Shown: piece after piece, positions 8,974-19,293 of the stretch
How the letters are laid out: every line of letters starts with the position of its first letter
How positions within the stretch are numbered: the first letter of the stretch is position 1
NCBI GenBank assembly: GCA_003427395.1
Contig: BFEA01000583.1
Coordinates: 474,366 to 506,789, forward strand
DNA: 32,424 bases
Reading direction: 5' to 3'
Source: Chara braunii
Taxonomy: Eukaryota > Streptophyta > Charophyceae > Charales > Characeae
The notes under the pieces: generated by a model
Told to the model about the DNA's origin: nothing
Databases searched by the model: none
The model's input: the letters and a program-made list of their open reading frames with translations, nothing else
Position numbers and translations under genes: made by a program

Positions 8974-11900
8974 TCAGTGATGTTGGGCCCAAGTACGTGT
9001 GAACCAGCGGACTTGCGTCTTGCTTCCCACTCCTGACTTCGCCCTTCTTCTCCAGTCGACTCTAATGGCTTCCTTTATTCCTGATTTGATTCCGCTTTTA
9101 ATTTCCTGGTCAGACAGAGGCTTGCCTTGAAATCTTGCTCTATTTCTGTCTTTCCAGATAATTTAACAGATCGGCCCACGAATGGCATGCGCTATATATG
9201 CCCAACCACTTTTTCCCTTCTGCTTTTCCGGGAGGAATGCCAGTAAAGCCCAGCGTTCATCCCACTTGACTGATGAATCTCCAAATTCGTCCCAGTGAGT
9301 TTTCCACCATTTCCAGATTCGTTTCGAAGCTGGACATTCATACCATAGGTGTCGCATGAACTCGAACGGCCAGGAGCACCTGGAGCATATCAAGTCTACC
9401 TGCATTCCTTTGCTCAGCAACCAGACTGCCGACGGTGTTACCAGCAGCAAGAGTGTCCATAGGATACTCACTTGCTTACCATTCGGCAGGTATGTCAAAA
9501 TTTTCCACAGTTTGTCAAATTGTGTTTCTGCTGAGGAGAGATCTTCAGGTAAAACTGCTTGCCATTTGTGTATAGCTACCACAGCTAGCGGGGTTATTTT
9601 CTTCAGTCTGAGTCTGTAGTCCTTTGCTACCGTGTAGTCTGCTATGAGTGTGATGGCTTCACTCTGCATATCGGATGGCCAGCCCCATGCCAAGGGATCA
9701 ATGCTCAGTTTACTCAGCGTAGTCCTTCCGATCCAGATCAGGTTTGTCTTGGGCGTCTTGGGTTTGTTCTCTACCACTCGTATCTGTTGAGGGTTATCCC
9801 ATACCAAAATTACTTTCTCTCCGATTCGAGTGAGACTGTTTGCGTGGTCTCTACGTTCTCATCGCTCCACTTTTCGGAACCCGCTTGGTAGGATTTCAAG
9901 AAGTTTCCAAACCACGTGATGGTCCTCCTCCTGGTATGAGGTGTACCATGTTTCGGGGGGGTCCAAGCCCTCCGGGCCGAGGAGAGTAAGCCATTCCTTC
10001 GGGATGGAGTCGATGACTAGCTGTAAGTGGTTTTTCACATTTCTGAGTCCTGTCAGTTCGGCTTTGAATTCGCGAACAGGCGCCAACTCCCCAATATTGT
10101 TGACCATAGGTCTTCCAATCTTGTCACACCCCTGCATATCCAGGCCTGGCCGAAAGAGTCGGTAGAACCGTCTGCTGCCAATAACGTGTCTTCCACAGTT
10201 CTGATTCTTAGGTTCTCGAAGATCAGTTGTGATAGGACCTCACCCTTAGAGGTGGGCTCTGTGTGGATCGTCGGAGGTAGGTTGTGCCATGCTTTCCTGA
10301 CTGTGCTCCAAAAAGCAGATCTTTACTTCCTTTTACAAAAGGACTTCATAAATATGCACGCCCAGCAGTCTTCGGGTCTGCTTATATTCCACTCTCTTGA
10401 CCGGATCTGCTCCGCCAGTTCCACCCAATGCTCCTTTCCGGTGGCGGTTGCTATTTTATAGATCCAGTTCGCCAGTTGTGCCTTGTTCTTTTGTGTTGGG
10501 TCGGCCAAACCCAGCTCGCCTTTCGAGCAGGGGAAGGTCAGCAGATCCCATGCTACCTTGATTAGGAACCCTTCGGCCTCTTTTGTCCTTGGTTTCCATA
10601 TGAAGCGGGCAACCAACCTCTTCACTGCCTTGATCACTCCGTCTGCAATTTCCCTTACTGCCCTGACAAACCATAGGATCGAAAAGAGAGTCATGTTGGC
10701 CACCAGTGCTCGGCCTATCAGTGAGAGGTGTCACGCAAACCCCCAGGTCCTGAGTCTTGTTGCACTCCGTTGTTGTAGGATTAGACTTTGCGTCGTAGCA
10801 ATGATCTGCAGGCCCACCAAGACTTCCAAGAATCTCTCCTCCTCTCCCTCTCCTACCCTTTTCATACCCCATTCCACTTGTAGTCCATACTGCCTTGGGA
10901 GAAGGTACACTGACTTGTTTCAGTTAACTGATGCCTCCGACAGCTTTGAGTACTCTGTTACAATGCCTTTCAACGCACTCAATGACACAATTGAGTTCTC
11001 GCTGATCAATAACAGATCATCAACGAGAGCTTTTACTGTGCCTTCAGCCCCTAAATGTAGTTTTAAACCTCTGATGAGGGGGCAGTGTCTCACTCGGTTG
11101 AGAAGGACCTCCATTTGAAGGACAAACAACAACAGAGCAAGGGGACAACCTTGTCGAAGCGAACGTGAGAGGTGGAAGACGGGGGACATGTGGCCATTGA
11201 CCATGACAGAGGATGTAGAGAAGGTGTACAGTACAGTGATCCATCTGCAGAAGCTGCCACCGAAGCTCATTCTCCTCAAGGTGGTGAGGACGAAGGTCCA
11301 CCCCACCTTGTCGTAGGCTTTTTCTAGGTCCAGTAGCAGTACGGCCGTGTTCAAATTCTCAGTTTGGACTACTTCTATAGCCTCAATCGCGGTTACAATG
11401 TTATTGAAAATCGACCGTCCTTGAACAAAAGCCCTGTGGTCTCTCTCCACCAGTCTGGAAGGAAACGTCCAAGTCTCCTAGCTAATGCTTTGGATAGGAT
11501 CTTATACGAAACGTTCAACAGAGAGATTGGGCATCTGTTTCTGACCTCTGCCTTATCTCCCTATTTGAACAACATTGATATTACACCATGCGTCATGCCC
11601 CTTCCCAATTTGTTAACATTGAGGATGTCGTTGTACAATTCTACCAATAATGAACCAAACACCATCCAATTTTTTTTATGTAGAACTCAATTGTCAAGCC
11701 GTCTACCCCTCTTGCCATGGATTTGACTGTTTCTGTTAGTTTTTCCAAGGTGAGCGGTCTGTCTAGGTTCAACTTTGTCAATGTGTTCAGTTTCGAGTTT
11801 GTGTCCTCCCACATGTCTGACTGCAAGGACATGTCCGTGTTGATGTCTTCATTGGGTCTTCTGGACATTAAGATGTCGGCGTAAAAGAGTGTTGCATACT

Positions 11901-13152
11901 GCAACACGCCTGATGTTGTGCACGCTGATGGAGAAGAGGGGTCGAATGGATGATGCAGTTCAACCATTTGTTGTTGTACTCTTCGAGGTTGTAGTTTTTG
12001 GAAAGTTTTCTTTGACATTTTGTCATGTGTTCCAATGCCTTTTTCCTTCAAAATCTATGTCCATCATTTCTGCTTCTCCATTTGTAGGTTGTCCCACTCT
12101 GTAAGTACTTTCTCCCTCTCTGCAGCCCAAACCATGGTTGAGAACAGGTGACCTTCCATCCATTCCTCAGCTTCCTCTACCCGCCTCAAACATTCCGCCT
12201 CGCGGACATTTCTATTTCTTGCCAGTATTCTAGAGAGCACGTTGAGAACCCCGGAGATAATAACCAACCCACCATCCAACCAATCTTCATCAGATTCGAA
12301 ATGGTGTTTTGCTCCTTCCCAGCGCTCCATGTGGTCTTTTACCCAGGCGTTGACACCCGGCTCCTCGAGCACAAGATTGTTCAACTTGAAGAAGCCACGT
12401 CCTCACTCTATTCCGCTGTGCAGTCTAATGTCAACCAAGATCGACTTGTGGTCCGACAGCGGGTTACTTACGCACTTCACTGAAGTGACTCCTTCCATTA
12501 CCTGTTCTCCCACCAGAAAATAGTCTTGACGTCGCCTGGTCACATCCTGTCTGTCGTTTCTCAAGTGAGATGTCCATGTGTAGCCTGTGTCGTCGGGGTT
12601 CAGAATACGGACAGGGTCTGCAAGCGACAACTCTACCGAGAGATCCAGCAAGACTTGTACATCCTGTTTTTCGAAGGATGATGACCTAGGTTTGAGGGCT
12701 TCATCAAGAGATCTGTTCCAATCTCCCACGATAATCATCTTATCAATCTTGGGGATATGGAGCATTAGATTCTTGAAGAAGGTGGTTCTCACACCTGAGT
12801 CTGTTGGAGCGTACACCGTCATAATACCCCATTCCTCACTGGCCACTTCTAATCTGATCCAGGCCCATCTTCCCTAGATATCTGCCTCCGAGTCTACTAC
12901 TCTGGCCTGCAGGTCCCGATGCACCAAAATTCTCACACCTCCCCTGGTTCCCTGGGTTCGGGCCCAGATCTGTGGGCCATCCCACCAGGGGCCCATTGAG
13001 GACAGTTTCTCTTCGTTGAGCTTTGTTCCCTGCAATGACAAACAATTTACCCTCCACTCGTGAACCCAACTCTTTACTCTGTTCCTCTTCAATCTACCAT
13101 TCGTGTCCCCCATCCCCCTAACATTCCAAGAAACAATCTTTAGTTTATCCAT
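8974..13152 (-). pseudogene. LINE element 1 ORF2: endonuclease-reverse transcriptase, broken
   Basis: The ATG at 13152-13150 begins a protein opening MDKLKIVSWNVRGMGD, typical of AP-type endonucleases. Segments then run through GDWN and SDHK motifs (12403-12846), the thumb and linker (11641-12384), the RT core with LLLDLEKAYD and SLRQGCPLA (10920-11450), a LVDD active-site box at about 11015-11030, and a zinc finger CX2C...HLWX2C near 9330-9390. A TAA at 9163-9165 replaces an expected Gln (the paralogue reads CFQVIW); the same frame stays open to the TGA at 8974. Other breaks are TAG at 12874-12876, TAG within an FKxGD box near 11590, and several frame changes (for example near 11450). The catalytic glutamate of the endonuclease LQET box is Gly here (LQGTKL). 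Not a functional gene. Confidence 0.9.
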
Positions 13153-15771
13153 CTGTCTCCTCTACCACCGCCTGAGATTGAGTGCAGAATTTGTTGCCTG
13201 CGGATCTGGATCTAGATCAGCCCGTTCGCGATCTTCTGTTGTTTCCCTCTGTCATGTCTCGGGTGCTGCCCATTGACGAGTTTGACCGCGAGAGTGAACC
13301 CCATTCTGCCATGAGCATGTTTGCCAAGAGGGTGGAGTGCAGGCCTTCCTCTGTTCAGAGTTTCTCGTTCACATTCAGCAGGATCAAGGTTGAGATGTCC
13401 GGGAGAATTTTGATGTTATCAAGTTCCTGTAGTCCCCGTTCTCTCACTATCCCCAACTGATGCCACCTGACGTCGGATTGCGTCAGATTTTTCGTTAATT
13501 CCGGCGGAATGCGAGTGTCCAGCAGAGAAAAATAGTGCTTACAGTACCTCCCTTCTATTTCAACGATTACCCCAATCATGGTTGATTGTGGTATAAGCCT
13601 CACCACATATGGTTAACAAGGGGTGTTTTTTTGTTATTTTTTTCGTTTTCTTTGGCCTGATTCTTTTTTTTATGTTCGCACTACGAGCCCATATCGTTTG
13701 TTTTTTAAAATTCCGACGACTTTCGCAACGAAATTGTCGACGAAAACGGTGAATATTTGGCCCCTCGTTAACCATCTCTCCCTGTGAGAAGACGGCTAGT
13801 CCCTCTCCTATGCACGATGGCAAACGACGATGTTTATTTCCTTTCACGAACAGATTCGAAGGGAAGACCGCTCATGCCTTCAGAGGAAGTAGACCGTTCT
13901 CCTACCCCTCGAATGATTGTAGATGCAACGAAATGTATCTATGGAGACCATGTACCTGAGATGTTGGAGTGTGAGGTAAGTCTACTCCAATCAATGCTCC
14001 CTCCTCTTCCCCTATAGGCTGCAGTCGAGGATGCTCCAATCTACCCACTTGGTCATTGTCTTGTGGTGTGTGTGTAACCACGCCCGGTTCCGTTGTTCCA
14101 TTCCAAATTCCATTTTTCCTCCACATGTCTGGTTGGTTACTTCTGATTCTTCTCTCGGTTCTGCTAATTCGACCTTCTTCGCCTCTCCGTGAGTAGTTTT
14201 GGTAAAACTCATTCGTGCCTTCCTATTGGTGGATCCAATCCCTCCAGTCGTATGACTTGGATGGATAGCGCGGTTGCGAGTAGACCGGCCCTACTGCACC
14301 CAAAGGATTTGTAAATCTTCTCTCGGTGTGAGGTATATGGTATGATTCTCGGAACCTGAGAGAATCGTACCAGCCGTCTGTACCCATTTGGAGATTTTCT
14401 CTTCGAAAAGTATGAAGATTATCAGATCGATCTGGAAACCCTATCAGGACTTGGTTTGGTGGTTGATCTCGAATCGGAGCAGGTCCTCCCGACCAATCTG
14501 CCCTCGAATTCCAAGTTGGTAGCGACGATAGAAATGATGCCTGGTCTGGATGGGCAAAGTACTACTGAGGAGGTCTGGCAATTTCTTCGTATGGCTGTTC
14601 CGCCGGTTTTGGGTGGTTTGCTGACGTGGCGTGATTAACCATGCCTCTGTAGCTGCCTTCGAATCCGGGATTTGGAGTTGGGCTTTGCTGGCATGGGCTC
14701 ATACCCATTGGAGTTCTTGAATTGTTGACGTTCTGGCTGGACTGCAGCCGCTGAGAACCAGAGACCATGCGGCTTGCAGGTTGTTGTCCTTCTAGCGCTG
14801 ATATCGCCATTGCTCCCTGATGTCTCCTCTCTGCACCTCTGTTTGCCTGGTTCTTATTTTCCAGGTGTTGCTTGAATCTTGCCTGATGACAGCATGGTCT
14901 GATTCCCTGAGCTCCCCTTTGTTCCCTCTCGTGCCTGATTCTGGGGCAATTCTCCTCATTGTGGAAATACCATTTGCATCTTCTACACTAATCGGTGTAA
15001 GGAGTTGCAATCTCCACCTCCCATCGCTCACCTTCGAGAGACTGGATAACTAGGTCATCATCAACTTTCGATCTTGCGCTGGGATGCATGTCGAATTTGA
15101 CATTCATCAGCTTTGGCCTTGATCTGTCATATTCGGCAGCATGCATAGTTAATACTTCCCCGAACATTCCTTGAATTGCGCCTCGCAGGAAGTAATATGC
15201 GTCGAGGGGAACCCTCGGCGCTGTAATCCAAAATTCGGATTCTGGTTCCTACAATCTGAAGTCCCTTAGTTCTCTAATAGGCATCCACGGTTTGAAGTAT
15301 ACTAGGTACTCCTTTTTCTCACGCTCTACGGTAATTTTCAGCTCTTTTTGCTGGATCAACCACTCCGCCACCTCTTTCGTCCGTGCCACGTACGATGCTA
15401 CATTCGGTCCTTCGAATTTAACCCTACCCCTCTTGTTCCCCTCAGCAAATATTTTTTTTTTCAAACCATCCGTCTTCAAAAGCACGAATCAAATCTTCTT
15501 TCACATGTCTTGTCAGTTCGCATGCCTCCCTCTGAAAACTAACGATAACAGTTCTCTCTTTCAGCCATGTCTCTTTGATCACATTCATGATCTCATTAAC
15601 TACAAAACGTTTGCCTTCCTTGTGATCAACAACCACTCCCAGATTGGCGTCTTGGAGGCAGATCCCTTCTTCATAGCATCGTTCTACTGAATCCCACACC
15701 CTTTGTGCATCTCTAGCCGCCGCCGACGGAATCGGTGGTCTGTACGGAGGCACTGCTGATGTAGGCTCCAT
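13145..15771 (-). pseudogene. LINE element 1 ORF1: nucleic-acid binding protein, broken
   Basis: Start at 15771 (MEPTSAVPPYRPP...), chosen because element 2 has a comparable proline-rich opening before the same RVxxxxxxCYxEG block. The N-terminal region (15249-15771, in two frames) ends in FKPW, like DUF4283 proteins of plant LINEs. A TAG at 15249-15251 breaks it. Downstream comes a CX2CX4HX4C zinc knuckle at 14946-14987 (CRRCKWYFHNEENC). After a poorly conserved middle, a C-terminal block (13355-13606) matches the ORF1 end of element 2. ORF1 ends at TAA 13145-13147, overlapping the ORF2 ATG by 8 nt. ORF1 proteins bind the element RNA; that is family knowledge. Confidence 0.82.
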
Positions 15772-16111
15772 AGCTACACCGAGCGTGGCTAGTTGGTATA
15801 TGTTGATGCAGGTAATCTAGCCTACTCTAGGCTATGGACTGCCCAAAGGCGCACATGCTGCAAGCGAACCTTCCTTTCCGTCGAGGGAACTGTGCGTAGC
15901 GTATTCCACTTTCCATCGCATTGGCGGAGATGGTGGATGAGCAGCACCAAGAAGCGTTGCTTCGGCATACGCGCGCCTGGCTACGCCGCTGTGGCGACGG
16001 CAGTACTGGAGTGTTGCACTAATCGCCCGGTACCGGCCGCTCCCCCTGTTAGTTTGTTTTTTTTTCCCCGTCGTGGACTCTGGGTCTGGCCACACCACTC
16101 TCGAAATGTGA

Positions 16112-16340
16112 AAGAAAGACAAAAAATGTGGTGGGTGCATCTGACCATGTTATAGCGAGAAGTTCATTCCCATTTTGCAATTTTCGAGAATGGTGAGGCT
16201 ATGCCTTGAACCTTACCTTTGGGCCTCGCTGCACTACTCAACACATGCACAAAAGACAAAAACTATGGTTGTGTATACTTCCATGTTCTAGCGGGAAGAT
16301 TCATTCATTCACATCACATTTTGAACAGTGGTGGAGCAAG
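16112..16340. repeat. Imperfect tandem duplication, period about 137 bp
   Basis: AAAGACAAAAA, CATGTT(A/C)TAGCG(A/G)GAAG, TTCATTC and CATTTTG occur in the same order from 16115 and again from 16252, with small indels. Tandem 5' monomers are known in some LINE promoters, but here that is only a suggestion. Confidence 0.65.
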
Positions 16341-16404
16341 GGCGTTTGACCATCCCTTCCGTCACTTATCACGTACGAGACTTCGCCTGCCCCAAAACAA
16401 CCCA

Positions 16405-16434
16405 CCCCCCCCCCCCCCCCCCGCCCCCCCCCCC
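16405..16434. repeat. Poly(C) tract
   Basis: Eighteen C, one G, then eleven C. The complementary strand is a G-run that could form a G-quadruplex; length errors are likely in any assembly here. Confidence 0.95.
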
Positions 16435-16998
16435 TTCAAAAACAAAGGCCTAAACGAAAGAAAGAAAAAAACGTCCACCCCAAAAAAGGAAAGGCGGGGC
16501 GCCTTGGTCGCCCGCGCTCCAACCTCTGAGCCGACCGTTTCGGCCACCGGTCTATGCCCTGCCCCTGACCGTGCACCTTGTAGATTCCCCATAAACCCCG
16601 TTAGGACTCGTCAACACTTCCATAAAAAAGACGCCTCGGACCGAAAACCGATTGGACATGAGTTGGAGGCTGAGGTCGGCCCGCGGCGCTTCCGCTGTCG
16701 CGTTAGTGTTCGGACCAAGCGCCGCCTTTCCGGTAACGGGGGCATGTTCAGCCGGCGGGGGTACCGTCGTGATACCTCCCCAGTAGGTATGGACTCCATC
16801 GCCACTTCGCCTTGTCAAAGGGCCGCCTCCAGCTGTTGGTAAAGGAGGTGGGAGAACCATAGTGAGCAGTCGGCGCCAACCTCAAACAGTACACCTATCA
16901 AAATTCGATTTAGAATTGTCACGGAGAATAGACCTACCTGGGAGTGTTTAACGAAACCGAGCAAGGAGAAGACATAGGAAATTACGTGGGTGGTAAAG

Positions 16999-19293
16999 AT
17001 GATGGAAGAAGAGTTAGATAGAGGAGGGCGATCCCCCCCCCCCGGTGCCCAGGGCGAGAAGGGTTGAAAATGACGAAAGGATTACCGAACTCGTTAGGCT
17101 GTGTTATACCGAAGGTATTATTCCTCCGGATATAGACCCTGGCGAGATAACGGTCCATGGTCGCATTGCACGCTTTAAAGTCAACGTGGCCATTGATCGG
17201 GCAAAGGTTAACTGGTTAAAACAACATACGTTGACTATTATCTTCAAGGAAGGGGCAAGATTCTTACCAAAGAAGGTCAAGGATGACCTTGTCCGTGCAA
17301 ATGAAGACGAGCATGTACAGGACGACAAATTCGAAGCGGATATGTTTCATCGAGGAAGGGTGAAGATAGAGAGGCCAAATGTGGTATCGTACGTGGCCAA
17401 GAATCCAATCATTGCCTTGTGGATGGTTAGTAAACGGCACGACAACTTGATAATGCGTTCATCAGAATACAGACTGGAGTTTAAACCCTGGCTAACCAAG
17501 GCATAGTTGGCAGAGCAAAGGAAAATAGAAGATCATCTCACCTTTTGGGTGATGGCAGTTCAAGTTCCGCTATAAGCGATGCTATGCCTCGAAGCTCAAA
17601 TCAAGAAAGTTATTGGACCGGTGGTGTGAAAACATCCCACAAAACCAGATAGGCAGAGACCGGTGCTGGTGAATGTCAAGTTTGACCTGGAACCAAGTGC
17701 AAGGCCAAACATGAAAGACGTCTTGTGGATCGAAACGTTCGAAGGAAACCAACTAGAAGTAAAACTAGCATCATCAGAAACATCGAAATGCAGGAGATGT
17801 CGGGCGTTTTTTCACACTGAAGACTAGTGCAGAAGGGCGACACATCAGCAACAATCGAACCAGGGTGGAAACCAAGGTGGAGGTAATATTCCTTTATACC
17901 ATGGCCCGATGTCTCATCTAGGCGCATCACCTTTAATTGACCCGGCGCTCTCAAGGACGGTCGGCCCAGCTCCAGGAACGCCCAGGCGGGAGACAACACA
18001 ACAAGACGGAGCCCTCCCACAAGGAGGTTTTCAGTATGGTATCACCCCTCAAGATGGAACACAAGGCGGATTGCCCCGAGCAGCGGTACAACAAGGCGTG
18101 CTCTTACAAGCAGCAACACAACAAAGAGGAATGCCACAAGGTTTCCAACTGTACACCAATCCGGTGTTCTCCCCTACCCTGAACAGGGGAGGAGGAGGTT
18201 TGGGATGAGGGGCTGGACAATTTGGAAACTGGGCACCACCGCCACTCTTCCAGCAAAAAGGTCTGCAACAACTCCAACAGTATGCACTGTATGTGCTAAG
18301 AGGGGAAACCTCCGGCCACTTCGCCAGAAAATGCCAACTGGTCACAACAACCCCGGGAGCTTTCAGCCTATGGCGGCACATGGTAAAGCTACGGGGGGGG
18401 AAGCAGATTCACGGTCAATAGTACCAGATCGGATCTCAGGTACGTCGACTCAGAATCACCTCGGAGCTAGGGAAAACTCCCCGGCCCCGACTGACCTTGT
18501 CCCAATAAGTGGTTTCTCTGGTAAGCAGAGAAGACTCAACTTAGAAGGTAGTATAGGTACGCTCGGTGGAACCTTGAAGAGAGAAGGATCGGAGTCTTCC
18601 TCTAAATCAGGTCACTCTCACACATCAAAGATCACAACACCGGGCAAGAAAACCACTCGACGGAGAAACCTGGTAGCAACCCTTACGAAAGGTCGGATAC
18701 AAAATGTCGAAAGACGTATCTTACCCTTGTTTTGCACCATCTCTAGAGGGGTGTTGTGGACGATTGCATGGGTGGGATTAGATGGGATCCTGAATTTTAA
18801 CACCCTGATCTCCCCGGAATCCCCCATGCCCATTCTGCTCACATCCTTGATCCAATCTTCTATTAATGACAAGTTTTTGTTTCGCTTTGTCGGAGAAGAG
18901 TTAATGTCACGATTAATTGTAGACAGTCTAGAAGGGGGAGGGAAGAAACTCAAATTCTTCGTCCCTATTCTGGATGTCAGGTTCGCAGCGGGGCAATTGG
19001 AAATGCTTGAGGGAGAAGGACTACGTCTTATTCCATTAGTATGGATTCAAGAGGGTCGTCGCCAGGCGTTACGTCGTTTACGAGTCCCACCCCTCAAAAC
19101 TGCGGAATGCCTTGTTGAACTCGAAGGAAAGCTGCCGAGAGAAAAAAAACTCGGCTCCCCTTTCCTTCGGAATGCATTGTCCAAACCGTGGTTAGTCAGC
19201 AACCAAAGAACGCAACAATCCATCTCGGGTAACTCTAATCGACCTCATGTCCAATCGGTAGGAGGAACTCCGCAGAGGAATGCCCAAAATTAA
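16999..19293 (+). pseudogene. LINE element 2 ORF1: nucleic-acid binding protein, broken
   Basis: The likely start is ATGATG at 16999-17004. The frame must slip by one in the C-run at 17033-17043 to join the block at 17045-17506 (MPRARRVENDERITELVR...), which ends in FKPWL as DUF4283-type domains do. A CX2CX4HX4C zinc knuckle lies at 17789-17830 (CRRCRAFFHTED, then TAG, then C), with the TAG inside it. A Gln/Gly/Pro-rich linker (17909-18208) is followed by a degraded second knuckle-like GETSGHFARKC near 18310-18340. The C-terminal frame 18205-19293 is open and contains the conserved domain shared with element 1 (about 18890-19140). The stop TAA at 19291-19293 lies inside ORF2. Confidence 0.83.

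Larger units (their letters stand above)
8164..15771 (-). mobile_element. LINE element 1 (plant L1-type), degraded, minus strand
   Basis: A non-LTR retrotransposon read right to left. The order is ORF1 with a zinc knuckle, overlapping ORF2 with endonuclease, reverse transcriptase and C-terminal zinc finger, a 3' untranslated region (8191-8973), and an A-rich tail seen as the T-run 8164-8190. The 3' tail is homologous to that of element 2: CCCGGCCTC, then an AATGAATTGAGT-like stretch, then A-run. The 5' end is not resolved; 15771 is the inferred ORF1 start and a 5' UTR must lie to its right. Many frameshifts and stops make it non-functional as read. No clear target-site duplication was found. 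Confidence 0.9.
15772..16998. other. Spacer between the two divergent LINE 5' ends
   Basis: This 1.2-kb stretch should hold the 5' UTRs and internal promoters of both LINEs plus any original target DNA, but I could not place the borders. It has an imperfect tandem duplication (16112-16340) and long C-runs (16405-16434). Open frames across it (for example 16219-16842) show no known domain and run through low-complexity sequence. Confidence 0.55.

Noticed and set aside
16219-16860. Overlapping plus- and minus-strand open frames in the LINE spacer
   Set aside because: They run through poly(C) and low-complexity GC-rich DNA, lack domains, and overlap each other in antisense.
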